A stretch of DNA of 64,000 nt. It comes from Clostridium septicum. GTDB taxonomy: Bacteria > Bacillota > Clostridia > Clostridiales > Clostridiaceae. This document shows, one piece after another, positions 1 through 8,658 of this stretch. The first letter of the stretch is position 1; every line of letters begins with the position of its first letter. Location of the stretch: positions 3,100,001 to 3,164,000 of the forward strand of contig NZ_CP023671.1 of NCBI RefSeq assembly GCF_003606265.1, in the 5' to 3' direction. Under the pieces are notes generated by a model, which had not been told where the DNA came from, did not search any database, and saw nothing but the letters and a program-made list of their open reading frames with translations. A program made the translations under genes and the position numbers.

Positions 1-173
1 TTTGCTGTGGAGATATACTTATACAAATCTCAGCTATTAGATCCGCCATAAATAAAGTTGGAGGACTTACTATAGAGCATTATGCTAATAATTGTTTAGG
101 TATAGAAGAGGATAGTGCACAACAAGAAAATTTGAAAAAGTTAATAAAAACAATTAATACATTTGTTAAATAA
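1..173 (+). CDS. CsoR-family metal/thiol-sensing repressor, C-terminal part
   Basis: The window opens inside this gene; codons read from base 3 to TAA at 171-173, leaving 56 residues. The visible part matches the C-terminal helices of the CsoR/RcnR/FrmR/CstR family (DUF156): CCGDILIQISAIRSAINKVG, then EHYANNC, then a short charged tail. CsoR-type proteins are all-helical repressors that release DNA when Cu(I) or a reactive sulfur species binds a conserved Cys with a second Cys and, in true CsoR, a His. Both Cys positions are present. When aligned from memory, the usual His position is occupied by Tyr, with a His one residue earlier, so copper versus another ligand cannot be decided. The DNA-binding N-terminus and the regulated gene lie outside the window. 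Confidence 0.8.
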   Translation, partial: CCGDILIQISAIRSAINKVGGLTIEHYANNCLGIEEDSAQQENLKKLIKTINTFVK

Positions 174-202
174 AAAGGTAAGGTAATATCTTACCTTTTT
201 TA
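172..202 (+). terminator. Rho-independent terminator after the CsoR-like gene
   Basis: An 11-bp perfect stem (172-182 with 190-200) with a 7-nt loop ends in a run of T, directly after the stop codon. Confidence 0.85.
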
Positions 203-340
203 TTTTTATATAAATTTTTAGCAGATTGTTATTATTTTATGTAAATTAAGAATCCTTCAATAAAAATACAATATTTTATAAAATCTATAAAAAGTACAGT
301 ATAAATGGAAAAAATTCACTATAAGTATTATGAGGGAAAA

Positions 341-369
341 TTTACAATATATAGTGTAAACGATATTAA
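341..369 (+). promoter_or_regulatory. Candidate sigma-A promoter of the GH85 gene
   Basis: TTTACA at 341-346 and TATTAA at 364-369 are separated by 17 bp, about 50 bp before the start codon. No other gene lies between, so this would drive the endoglycosidase gene. The rest of 203-340 is AT-rich and shows nothing else. Confidence 0.5.
355..368 (+). promoter_or_regulatory. Candidate cre (CcpA) site over the GH85 promoter
   Basis: TGTAAACGATATTA agrees with the cre consensus TGWAANCGNTNWCA at 13 of 14 positions (position 13 is T rather than C). It overlaps the presumed -10, a place where CcpA binding would repress. Repression of a glycan-degrading enzyme by preferred sugars makes biological sense, but this is inference from a motif. 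Confidence 0.45.
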
Positions 370-417
370 TAAATAAAGTTAGCAAAAAAATCTAGGGGTA
401 AAGGGGAGCATGTTATT

Positions 418-3400
418 ATGGCTAAAAGAAGTATTAGAAAAAAAAGACATTCACAAACAATGGCATATGTAATTACATTTGCTATTGGAACATCATTTAT
501 TTCGGGATACACAGTACCAGTAAGAGCAGAATTAGTGGAAGGTCAAGAAATAGCAAATAATTATGTAGCAAGAGATTCACTTCAACCTATAGGAAATGCA
601 TATAGTATTAAAACTTTGCTAGAATGGACTCCAGAAAGTGATGAGGCAGTAAGGTATAATAGAGCAACTGTAAAGCTAAAGGATAGATTTACAGGACCAG
701 TTGTTAATGAAAATGCCAATCCAAATGCTAAAATAATGAATTGTGCTTTAACAAATCCTCAAACAGATAATGCACCATCGCAAGGTGGATATACAGAAAA
801 TGCATATGTATTTTCTTATTGGCAATACATTGATTCCTATGTTTACTGGGGAGGGTCTGCAAAGGGGATATTTGTTCCACCTACAGCCGATGTAATAGAT
901 GTTGGACATAAAAATGGTGTGCCAGTACTTGGAACGGTAGGATTTCCATGGGGATCAAGTGCCGGAGGTGAATATGTCAAACAAGTAAGAGAGTTCTTAT
1001 TTAAAAATGAAGATGGAAGTTTTCCGGTTGCTGATAAAATGATTGAAATGGCTCGTTTTTATGGATTTGATGGTTGGTTTATCAATCAAGAGAGTTATGG
1101 ATGTAGTAAAACAGATGCAGATCTTATGGTAGAATTCTTCACATACATGCATGAAAAGGATCCTAATATAAGAATTGGATGGTATGATTCAATGACAACA
1201 GATGGACCTGTTAGTTATCAAAATGCATTAAATCATAGAAATGTTGGTTTCTTTCAAAACAATGGCAAAAGAGTAATTGATGAATTCTTTTTAAATTATA
1301 ACTGGGGTATTAATGAAGTTAATACAAGTGTAGAAACTGCAAAGTCAGTAGGGAGAAGTCAATATGATGTCTATGCAGGAGTGGAAGTTCAACAAAATGC
1401 ATATAATGATAATTTTCCAGTTCAAAATTTATTAGATGCTGAAGGAAAACTTAAGTTATCTTTGGCTATGTACTGTCCAAATTCAACTTTTTCTATGTCA
1501 AAAGATATACTAGATTTTTATAAGCATGATCAAAAGTTTTGGGTAGGTCCAACCGGGGACCCTTCAAAAACAGATACAAGTGAAAGATGGGTTGGGCTTG
1601 CAAATTATGTTGCAGATAAATCAGCTATCAATAAATTACCGTTTGTAACTAATTTTAATTTAGGACATGGTATATCTTATTATATAGATGGAAATTTATC
1701 AAGAAATAAAGAATGGAATAATAGAGCACTTCAGGATTATTTACCAACATGGAGATGGATTGTAGAGTCTAATGGATCTAAATTGATTCCAGAATTTGAT
1801 AGAAGTGATGCGTATAATGGAGGAAGCTCATTGATGGTTAATGGTAATCTAGAAGCTGCTAATCCAAATCATATTAAATTATATAGTACTAATTTGGAAA
1901 TTAATAATGAAAATACAGAAATATCTATTACCTATAAGACACCTTTAAATAAGAATAATATGAAAATTGGATTATGTTTTGGTGATGATTATGATGAGTC
2001 AAGCTTTACTTTTTTAGAGGTTAAAGATGGAAGTAAAGGAGAATGGACTACATCTAAAATATCATTAAAAGATTATGTTGGACAAAAAATATCAGCAATA
2101 TCATTAAAGTTTGAAAGTCAAGAAGATATAAATGATTTTAAAATAAATATAGGAAATATATCAATAAAAGAAAATAGTGAAAAAACTATTCTTCCAGCTC
2201 CTAATAAAGTAGTATTAGATGATCAGCTTCTTCATAATGCTAAAAATGCAGAAGCAAGAATATATTGGGATGATGTACAAAATGCAGAATTTTACGAAAT
2301 TTATCGAGTAAAACCAGATGGAAATAAGGAGTTTGTAGGAGCAACTTATAATAATTCATATTATATACCACCATTTGATAGATATGAAAATGAATCAGAA
2401 TTTAATTTTGAGGTAGTTGGAGTTGATAAGAATTTCAATAGGGGAGAAGCTCAAACATTAAAGTTTAAATGGAGTATTCCAGCAGATTCAACAGAGGTAC
2501 CTAACAAGGAGCAGCCTATTAATCTTGCATTAAATAAAAATGTGAAAGCAAGTTCACAAAATGCAGGAGAACCTGCAATAAAAGCTGTAGATGGAACTGT
2601 TGAAAATAATAGTAAGTGGTGTACAACAACAGGAATGTATGGTGGTTGGTTAGAAGTAGATTTAGGTGAAGAAAAAACAATACAAAGATGGGTCACAATG
2701 CATGGAGAGGCTGGTGGAGAAGCTAAAGATACAAATACTAAGGATTTTAGATTACAAGTTTTAGATAAGAATGGGGAATTTAAAGATGTAGATGTTGTAA
2801 GAGATAATGAGGAAGGAATAGTAGATAGAAATCTAAAAGAACCTGTAACGGGACAAGTGTTTAGATTATATATAGATCATCCGGGAATTAGTCCTTGGGC
2901 AGCTATAAGAATATATGAATTCCAATTATTTAAAGATAGCTATACACCAACAACTGATAATATACCAATGAATACTGTAAAAGCTACAAATAATATTGGA
3001 GCAAATGATGAGGTTCTATTTAGAAATGTTCCTAGGGGATATGAAGTTTTATTATATAAGAATATAAAGGACACAGAACCATTTGTTAAGAAAGTATCAG
3101 AGGGGGGAGAAGTTAGATTTACAGGATTAGATTTTGGAGAGGAGGAAGGAAGAGTATATTTCGCAACTAAGCAAGATGGTAAAGAGCAAAGTATTAAATT
3201 AAGTGTTTCTTATGATAATGAAAATTGGGATGTAACTAAAATACCAAATAATTTTACTATTTCTAAGTATGAAATAAATGGAAGATCATCTATTTTAAAT
3301 TCATATTATGCTACTCTAGACATAGGGGATTTAAAGCCAGGAGATATAGTAAACTACTATAAAAATATAGATGATGAATTTCCAACTAAAGTAAGTATTC

Positions 3401-4062
3401 CAGTATTAGATAATAAAACGTCAACGGTATTACAACCACTTATATTAAATAATTCTGGAGGAGATATAATACTTCAAGTTAAAAGACAAGGAATGAAAGC
3501 AACACCTAGATTTAAAGTTTCATATAAAGATACTGGAGAATCATCATCTAAGGGGAATTTAGATATAATTGTTAAATCAAATTCTAATATTCCTGTTAAT
3601 GAAGGCGTTTTTGAAGTTATAAAAGATGGAGAAGTAGTAGAAAATATAACTACTGATAATTTAGGTAAAGGAAAAGTAGAACTAGATCCAGGAGTATATT
3701 CAATAATATATACAGGGAATTTAGATGATTATAAAGTAAATGATTATTTACAAGAAGTTGAAATAGAAAAACCTTTTGATTCTGTTGTTAAGAATTTTAA
3801 TTTAGAAAAGTTAGATAATGAGAATGAAGAAAAACCACAACCACCACAAGAAGAGATTCCAACTATAAAACCTGATAATGAAAAAGAACAAAGTGATAAA
3901 AATATAATTGATTCAGGAAAAAAAGATGAAAATAAGAAGAATAAAGAAGTAAAAAGCAAAGGAATTCTTCCTAAAACAGGAGGAACAGCAAGTGGAGCAG
4001 TATTAGGAATTGCAGGATTATTAACTTCTTTAGGGGTATTAATAGCAAGAAAGAAAAAATAA
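418..4062 (+). CDS. Sortase-anchored GH85 endo-beta-N-acetylglucosaminidase
   Basis: This 1214-residue surface enzyme should cut the chitobiose core of N-linked glycans between its two GlcNAc residues, releasing glycan from host glycoproteins. An N-terminal signal peptide (about 1-37) is followed by the GH85 catalytic region (about 50-470). The motif GFDGWFINQE places the Asn223/Glu225 pair that GH85 enzymes use for substrate-assisted catalysis. Next come a galactose-binding-like region, a fibronectin-III-like stretch (about 595-685) and an F5/8-type discoidin domain (about 697-840) beginning NLALNKNVKASS. After these come a prealbumin/Cna-B-like domain near 1045-1130, a charged linker, LPKTG at 1184-1188, a hydrophobic helix and RKKK. 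The layout resembles EndoD-type enzymes. The start is chosen for the GGGGAG site 12 bases upstream. It forms a single-gene unit between hairpins. The family call is firm; exact glycan preference is not readable from sequence. Confidence 0.93.
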   Translation: MAKRSIRKKRHSQTMAYVITFAIGTSFISGYTVPVRAELVEGQEIANNYVARDSLQPIGNAYSIKTLLEWTPESDEAVRYNRATVKLKDRFTGPVVNENANPNAKIMNCALTNPQTDNAPSQGGYTENAYVFSYWQYIDSYVYWGGSAKGIFVPPTADVIDVGHKNGVPVLGTVGFPWGSSAGGEYVKQVREFLFKNEDGSFPVADKMIEMARFYGFDGWFINQESYGCSKTDADLMVEFFTYMHEKDPNIRIGWYDSMTTDGPVSYQNALNHRNVGFFQNNGKRVIDEFFLNYNWGINEVNTSVETAKSVGRSQYDVYAGVEVQQNAYNDNFPVQNLLDAEGKLKLSLAMYCPNSTFSMSKDILDFYKHDQKFWVGPTGDPSKTDTSERWVGLANYVADKSAINKLPFVTNFNLGHGISYYIDGNLSRNKEWNNRALQDYLPTWRWIVESNGSKLIPEFDRSDAYNGGSSLMVNGNLEAANPNHIKLYSTNLEINNENTEISITYKTPLNKNNMKIGLCFGDDYDESSFTFLEVKDGSKGEWTTSKISLKDYVGQKISAISLKFESQEDINDFKINIGNISIKENSEKTILPAPNKVVLDDQLLHNAKNAEARIYWDDVQNAEFYEIYRVKPDGNKEFVGATYNNSYYIPPFDRYENESEFNFEVVGVDKNFNRGEAQTLKFKWSIPADSTEVPNKEQPINLALNKNVKASSQNAGEPAIKAVDGTVENNSKWCTTTGMYGGWLEVDLGEEKTIQRWVTMHGEAGGEAKDTNTKDFRLQVLDKNGEFKDVDVVRDNEEGIVDRNLKEPVTGQVFRLYIDHPGISPWAAIRIYEFQLFKDSYTPTTDNIPMNTVKATNNIGANDEVLFRNVPRGYEVLLYKNIKDTEPFVKKVSEGGEVRFTGLDFGEEEGRVYFATKQDGKEQSIKLSVSYDNENWDVTKIPNNFTISKYEINGRSSILNSYYATLDIGDLKPGDIVNYYKNIDDEFPTKVSIPVLDNKTSTVLQPLILNNSGGDIILQVKRQGMKATPRFKVSYKDTGESSSKGNLDIIVKSNSNIPVNEGVFEVIKDGEVVENITTDNLGKGKVELDPGVYSIIYTGNLDDYKVNDYLQEVEIEKPFDSVVKNFNLEKLDNENEEKPQPPQEEIPTIKPDNEKEQSDKNIIDSGKKDENKKNKEVKSKGILPKTGGTASGAVLGIAGLLTSLGVLIARKKK

Positions 4063-4071
4063 GGACAATAA

Positions 4072-4100
4072 AAATAGAGGCTATCATGCCTCTATTTCTA
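4072..4100 (+). terminator. Terminator after the GH85 gene
   Basis: A 10-bp stem (4072-4081 with 4088-4097) with a 6-nt loop and a T-rich tail lies 9 bases after the stop codon. Confidence 0.8.
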
Positions 4101-4200
4101 TTTCTTAGTAAATAACATTAATATTTATATATTGGTTAATAAACTACAAGAAATGAATGGGATATTAATTTATTAAATTTTAAAATATATACTACAAAAT

Positions 4201-4230
4201 AAAATGGACAGGGATATACCTGTCCATTTT
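4201..4230 (+). terminator. Orphan perfect hairpin between GH85 and NSS genes
   Basis: A 12-bp perfect stem closes a 6-nt loop (GATATA). It lacks a clear T-run on the plus strand (TTTT then AAAT) and has AAAA on the other side. No ORF or RNA gene is evident in 4101-4200, so it may be a second terminator or a relic. The rest of 4063-4373 is AT-rich with nothing else seen. Confidence 0.45.
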
Positions 4231-4373
4231 AAATATCTAAAGTATAAAGATTATAATGTAACAGGGTGAAAGATGAAAGTAATAATTAAAGTTCATATAA
4301 GAATAACTTAATTAACAAAAAGATATTTTTAATGCAAATTTATTAATGAATATTTAAAAAATAAGAAAAAATA

Positions 4374-4402
4374 TTGACAGAATGCTTAACAATTAATATC
4401 AT
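4374..4402 (+). promoter_or_regulatory. Promoter of the NSS transporter gene
   Basis: TTGACA at 4374-4379 and TATCAT at 4397-4402 with a 17-bp spacer, about 45 bp before the start codon. Confidence 0.6.
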
Positions 4403-4446
4403 TTATAATATAGTGTTAAAAGGTTGAGATTAAAGGGGGAATAAAA

Positions 4447-5802
4447 ATGAACAGAGAGAATTTTAGTTCAAGATTGGGGCTACTTGCAGCAGCAGCAGGA
4501 TCAGCAATAGGATTGGGGAATATATGGAAATTTCCTTATATAACAGGTCAAAATGGAGGAGCAGCATTTATATTAGTATATTTGGGGTGTATATTTTTGA
4601 TAGGAATACCTGTTATGCTATCAGAGTTTGCAATTGGGAGAAAAAACCAAGTTAATGCGGTAGAAAGTTTTAAAAAAATTGCACCTAATACAAAATGGCA
4701 TTGGACGGGTTATCTAGCAACAGCAACAGCATTTATAATTTTATCATTTTATGCAATTATTGCAGGTTGGGTATTTTCATATATATGGAGATCAACTTCT
4801 GGTGCTTTAAGAGGGGTAGCAGCTGAGGGGTTTGGAGATTATTTTAGTGTGTTAACAGCTAACCCTGTAGAACCTATGATAATGACTTTGTTAGTTTTGA
4901 CTATTACATCAGTTATAGTGTTTTTTGGAATAAAAACAGGAATAGAAAAGTTTAGTAAAATAGCTATGCCATTATTATTAGTGCTTATAGTATTACTAAT
5001 AATTAGATCAGTAACATTACCAGGAGCCTCAGCGGGATTAGAATTCTTATTTAAGCCTAATTTCTCTAATTTATCAGTTCATGGTGTATTAGAAGCTTTA
5101 GGACATGCTTTTTATACATTAAGCTTAGGTATGGGGATTATACTTACTTTTGGTAGCTATACAAAGAAGAGTGAAAATCTAGTTTCTTTATCTTACCAAG
5201 TAGCTATAGCAGATACTATTATTGCATTGATGGCAGGAATGGTTATTTTCCCAGCGGTATTTGCTTATGGATTAGAACCAACGGCTGGTCCTGGACTATT
5301 ATTTATAACTTTACCAGCAGTGTTTAAATCAATGCCATTTGGACAATTTTTTGAATTTATGTTTTTTGTATTAATAGCAATTGCAGCAATAACTTCAACA
5401 GTATCTTTAATGGAAACGGCAGTAACTTTCATTTCAGAGCAATTTAATTTATCAAGAAAAAAGACAATATTAATTATTACATCAGGATTATTTGCTCTAG
5501 CTATACCAAGTGTATTATCATTTGGTCCACTTAAAAATTTAAAATTACTTGGAGAAAGAAGTATATTTGACACATTGGATTTTATAACTGGTCAAATATT
5601 CTTACCAATAGGTGGAATACTTATATGTTTATTTGTAGCTTGGGTATGGGGTACTAATAATGCAGAAAAAGAAATATCTAGTGATGGAAAATTTGAATTT
5701 AAACTTAAAGGATTATACTCAATATCAGTTAAATATATAGCTCCATTAGCCATATTAATAATCTTTCTTTATGGGTTAGGAATATTCAATATTTTTAAAT
5801 AG
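4447..5802 (+). CDS. Sodium-dependent transporter, NSS/SNF family
   Basis: A 451-residue membrane protein of the neurotransmitter:sodium symporter family, which couples Na+ entry to uptake of amino acids or related solutes (LeuT is the model). The opening SRLGLLAAAAGSAIGLGNIW and KFPYITGQNGGAAF form the signature of the unwound first helix that binds Na+ and substrate. About 11-12 hydrophobic segments follow, as expected for bacterial members that often have 11 helices. The start has AGGGGGA about 7 bases upstream. It stands alone between its own promoter and a bidirectional terminator. The substrate cannot be predicted reliably from the sequence. Confidence 0.92.
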   Translation: MNRENFSSRLGLLAAAAGSAIGLGNIWKFPYITGQNGGAAFILVYLGCIFLIGIPVMLSEFAIGRKNQVNAVESFKKIAPNTKWHWTGYLATATAFIILSFYAIIAGWVFSYIWRSTSGALRGVAAEGFGDYFSVLTANPVEPMIMTLLVLTITSVIVFFGIKTGIEKFSKIAMPLLLVLIVLLIIRSVTLPGASAGLEFLFKPNFSNLSVHGVLEALGHAFYTLSLGMGIILTFGSYTKKSENLVSLSYQVAIADTIIALMAGMVIFPAVFAYGLEPTAGPGLLFITLPAVFKSMPFGQFFEFMFFVLIAIAAITSTVSLMETAVTFISEQFNLSRKKTILIITSGLFALAIPSVLSFGPLKNLKLLGERSIFDTLDFITGQIFLPIGGILICLFVAWVWGTNNAEKEISSDGKFEFKLKGLYSISVKYIAPLAILIIFLYGLGIFNIFK

Positions 5803-5803
5803 A

Positions 5804-5841
5804 AAAATATACTCAAGTTTTAATTAACTTGGGTATATTTT
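5804..5841. terminator. Bidirectional terminator between NSS gene and thrE-like pair
   Basis: A 15-bp near-perfect stem (5804-5818 with 5827-5841) has A-rich and T-rich flanks. It serves converging genes and overlaps the stop codon of the minus-strand gene. Confidence 0.85.
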
Positions 5842-6301
5842 ATTTATTATTTCTAGAATATTCTTTTATTTCTCTTTTTCTTTTGGCAGATACAAATAGT
5901 CTAGTTAAGGTTGAAACAAATATAACACCTAAAGCTAATGTTCCAGAACGTGCAAGGGTTGATAATCCTGTTTCTAGTGATTTCATTATATTGCCTGTTA
6001 TAGCTTCATACATTGTATAATACATTCCACCTCCAGGAACAAGAGGGATTAGTGAGCATATAACTAATGTAGTAACAGGAGTCTTTAGAAATCTTGCAAA
6101 AATCTCTGAATAAAGGCTGAAAACTATAGAGGATATAAATAATGCAGATAAAGGAGTTAAATAAAAATGTAATCCTAATAAATATGTAAACCAAGAGATA
6201 GCTCCACCTAAAGCTGCAAAAAATAATTTTTTTCCTTTTATGTTAAATAGTATTCCAAATCCTAATGTAGCTATAAATGTTATTAGCGTTTCAGAAATCA
6301 T
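5840..6301 (-). CDS. ThrE-type threonine/serine exporter, small (C-terminal half) subunit
   Basis: A 153-residue membrane protein with four to five hydrophobic helices matching the C-terminal half of ThrE (ThrE_2/DUF3815), including the SLIPLVPGGGMYYTMYEAIT region typical of the family. In Corynebacterium ThrE is one fused polypeptide exporting threonine and serine; here it is split into two adjacent genes, a common Firmicute arrangement. I start it at 6301 because CCTCC at 6311-6315 reads GGAGG on this strand with a 9-base spacer. A longer reading from 6331 would overlap the upstream gene. Only two bases separate it from the partner's stop, so the two are almost certainly co-translated. The transported substrate is inferred from the family. 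Confidence 0.85.
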   Translation of the reverse strand: MISETLITFIATLGFGILFNIKGKKLFFAALGGAISWFTYLLGLHFYLTPLSALFISSIVFSLYSEIFARFLKTPVTTLVICSLIPLVPGGGMYYTMYEAITGNIMKSLETGLSTLARSGTLALGVIFVSTLTRLFVSAKRKREIKEYSRNNK

Positions 6302-6303
6302 AA

Positions 6304-7068
6304 TTAAAATCCTCCGAAGGTATTTAGCCAAAAGCTAAGTACTGCACCAGTACCTATTGCAATTGAAATAGCTACTAAAAATGCTTCAGCAGCTCTAGTT
6401 AATCCTGCAAGTAAATCACCAGATATGGTATCCCTAATTGCATTAGTAATTGCCAGCCCGGGAACCAGGAGCATAATAGATCCAATAATAGTTGTATCAA
6501 TATTTTTAGACAATCCAATTTTAAAAAAAATAATTGCCATAATAGCAGTAATACCAGCACATATACTGTTGATAAAAAATGGATTAATATTAAGTTCTGA
6601 AAATTTAATTGAAATAATTTTAATTACTAAACCAATAAAAAAGGCAGCAATTCCATCTCTGAATGTACCATTAAATAAAAAAACAAAACAAAATGCACCT
6701 AAAGCTGAAATTATTACATTTGTAGTTAAACTATATCGTTCTCCTTCATCTATTAATTTCAATTCACGTTTTAAGTCAGAAACAGATAAATTGCGTGAAA
6801 GAATATTTCTAGATAAATCATTTACTTTATCTACTTTATTCAAATCAACAGTTCTTGTTGAAACTCTTCTAATTAAGGAAAAGGTTTTATTTTCATGGCA
6901 AACTGATACCATAATACCTGTTGGAGTCACAAAACTTTCAGCTTCTTCAGCACCATAAATTTTACAAATTCTCCATATGATTTCTTCTGATCTATATGTT
7001 TCTCCACCACTTTCTAACATTATTTTTCCAGCAAAGGTAGCTACATGAAGTAGTTCATTTACATCCAT
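6304..7068 (-). CDS. ThrE-type threonine/serine exporter, large (N-terminal half) subunit
   Basis: A 254-residue protein of the ThrE_N/DUF1212 family. A soluble N-terminal part of about 115 residues contains FSLIRRVSTRTVDLNKVDKV, resembling the conserved amphipathic region of ThrE. About five membrane helices follow. It lies directly upstream of the small subunit and should form the exporter with it. The start codon at 7068 has AGGAG 8 bases upstream. Regulation is not evident; no recognisable operator was seen in the 240 bp upstream. Confidence 0.87.
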   Translation of the reverse strand: MDVNELLHVATFAGKIMLESGGETYRSEEIIWRICKIYGAEEAESFVTPTGIMVSVCHENKTFSLIRRVSTRTVDLNKVDKVNDLSRNILSRNLSVSDLKRELKLIDEGERYSLTTNVIISALGAFCFVFLFNGTFRDGIAAFFIGLVIKIISIKFSELNINPFFINSICAGITAIMAIIFFKIGLSKNIDTTIIGSIMLLVPGLAITNAIRDTISGDLLAGLTRAAEAFLVAISIAIGTGAVLSFWLNTFGGF

Positions 7069-7311
7069 AATATTCGCTCCTATATTAAAATTTCTTAAAG
7101 TATTATATCACAAACATTTAAAAATTATATATGAAATAAAAAAATATAAAATATATTCTATAAATAGCTTGCACACAAAACTACAAAATGTGAAGATTGA
7201 AAATAAATACGCACAAAAATTAAAAATTAATAAAAAAGGTACGCTATTTATAAAATATTTTATTAATTTTATAAATATTATGAATAAATATGATAATATT
7301 CTTTTAAATTA

Positions 7312-7340
7312 TTGATTATTCTTTCAATTAAATTTATAAT
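7312..7340 (+). promoter_or_regulatory. Likely native glyA promoter, now cut off by an IS element
   Basis: TTGATT at 7312-7317 and TATAAT at 7335-7340 have a 17-bp spacer, pointing toward glyA. The IS6-like element begins at 7360, about 13 bases past the expected start of transcription. If the element is removed, this promoter sits about 45 bp before the glyA start codon. The remainder of 7069-7311 is AT-rich and shows nothing else. Confidence 0.5.
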
Positions 7341-7359
7341 TTATATAATTTAAAAAAAG

Positions 7360-8634
7360 GAATCTGTTAAGCTGTTATGAAAAAATAGCTTAATAAATCT
7401 TAGAATTTGCCGTTTTTTGAAAATTATATAAGTTTGATTATTTTTGTGTATAGGAAATAGACCTGCAAAAATATAATTTTTTCCAGCAGGTTAATCGAAA
7501 ATATTTAAAGGTACTATGAAGCTATAAACCAAGATTGTCTTGATATATTATTGCTAGCGAAGCCAGCAACTTCGGCAGGTGTAAGGTTATTCAATGAACC
7601 ATGGGATCTAATAAAGTTATAGTGAAATATAAACATAAAAATAAGATTATTAGCTTTTTGAAATGAATTAAATCCTTTTTTAGATTTATACCAAGCCTTA
7701 AAGGTTTTATTAAAGGATTCTATAAGATTATTGTTTATATCACTAGACATTGGTTTTACAGGTAAATGTTTTTTATTCGGCAATAGCGTAGCTATCGCTT
7801 CGTTATAAGCTGGCCATCTGTCTGTTACTAAGTTAGATGGAGAGCCATATTTTTTAGCTTCATTTATTAGGGAAAAAGCAGAGTTTTCATCACTATATTT
7901 GCTTAAATGAAAAGATACTATAAAACGTGTTTCGGAGTCTATAACTAGCCATAGATAGTGCTTTATACCATTAATAAAAACAATAGTCTCATCGGCATGC
8001 CAGTCGTCAGATTGTAAATCTACTTGATGTTTAAATTTATCAACTTTCAGTTTGAAGTAAGGAGCAAATTTATTACTACAATTAGCTACAGTTACATGAG
8101 ATACTTTGATATTAAATGTACTCATAAGAAACTGAGATATAGCTCTAGTTGATGTATTGTTTAGATAGTATAAAGTTAAGACAGTAATAATAACTTGTAA
8201 AGGAAATCTTATCCCTTTCATAGAAAGTGATCCGGTAATATCTTCGCTAGAAGCTGGATCAATGTTAAAATTGTGATGATTAACTATAATATGGTTACAT
8301 TTTTTATTATTACATTTATAGCTATTATAATGTTTGTAGGAATGATGTAAGTAAGTGCCTTTACCGCACTTAGGGCATCTAGGATAGTTTTTTAAAACTC
8401 GGCTACTGACTTTGTCAGGAGCGAATTGTCGCTTGCAATTTTGGCATTGATATTTTTGATTAGCCTGCTTGTCTAAACCAAACTTATATAGGTTATTTGA
8501 ATGACAGCGAGGACATTTAATATTTGTTTTGTTCATTGTTCTTCTCTCCTTTTCTAGGGGGAAATTAGTTCTTGTCAAACTTATTGTATTTCCTAGAGTT
8601 GAGAAGAGCAATGTTCATATAACTTAACAGATTG
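7360..8634 (-). mobile_element. IS6-like insertion sequence, apparently intact (1275 bp)
   Basis: Ends are defined by imperfect terminal inverted repeats: AATCTGTTAAG at 7361-7371 and its complement at 8623-8633, with the outermost base unmatched. An 8-bp direct repeat AAAAAAAG lies at 7352-7359 and 8635-8642, the target-duplication length usual for the IS6 family. It contains one transposase gene on the minus strand and about 150 bp of 3' non-coding sequence with a hairpin near 7460-7491. The low-complexity repeat could be chance, but it coincides exactly with the inverted-repeat ends. Confidence 0.82.
7514..8536 (-). CDS. IS6-like DDE transposase
   Basis: A 340-residue transposase that cuts and joins the element's ends. 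The N-terminus carries two zinc-ribbon-like Cys pairs (CPRCHSNN and CQNCKRQ), then a second set (CPKCGKG). The DDE core reads DDWHADET, then VTDRWPAYNEAI, then NNNLIESFNKTF, giving the D-D-E triad with IS6-type spacing. The end is HYNFIRSHGSLNNLTPAEVAG. I start it at 8536, where GGAGAG lies upstream on this strand, rather than at an upstream in-frame codon. No frameshift or stop is seen, so the element could be active. The exact IS subgroup needs comparison with a curated IS database. Confidence 0.87.
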   Translation of the reverse strand: MNKTNIKCPRCHSNNLYKFGLDKQANQKYQCQNCKRQFAPDKVSSRVLKNYPRCPKCGKGTYLHHSYKHYNSYKCNNKKCNHIIVNHHNFNIDPASSEDITGSLSMKGIRFPLQVIITVLTLYYLNNTSTRAISQFLMSTFNIKVSHVTVANCSNKFAPYFKLKVDKFKHQVDLQSDDWHADETIVFINGIKHYLWLVIDSETRFIVSFHLSKYSDENSAFSLINEAKKYGSPSNLVTDRWPAYNEAIATLLPNKKHLPVKPMSSDINNNLIESFNKTFKAWYKSKKGFNSFQKANNLIFMFIFHYNFIRSHGSLNNLTPAEVAGFASNNISRQSWFIAS

Positions 8635-8658
8635 AAAAAAAGAATTCGGGGTGAAAAA

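Noticed and set aside
6302..6331. Longer start at 6331 for the small ThrE subunit
   Set aside because: The GGAGG site and spacing favour ATG 6301, which begins right after the upstream stop.
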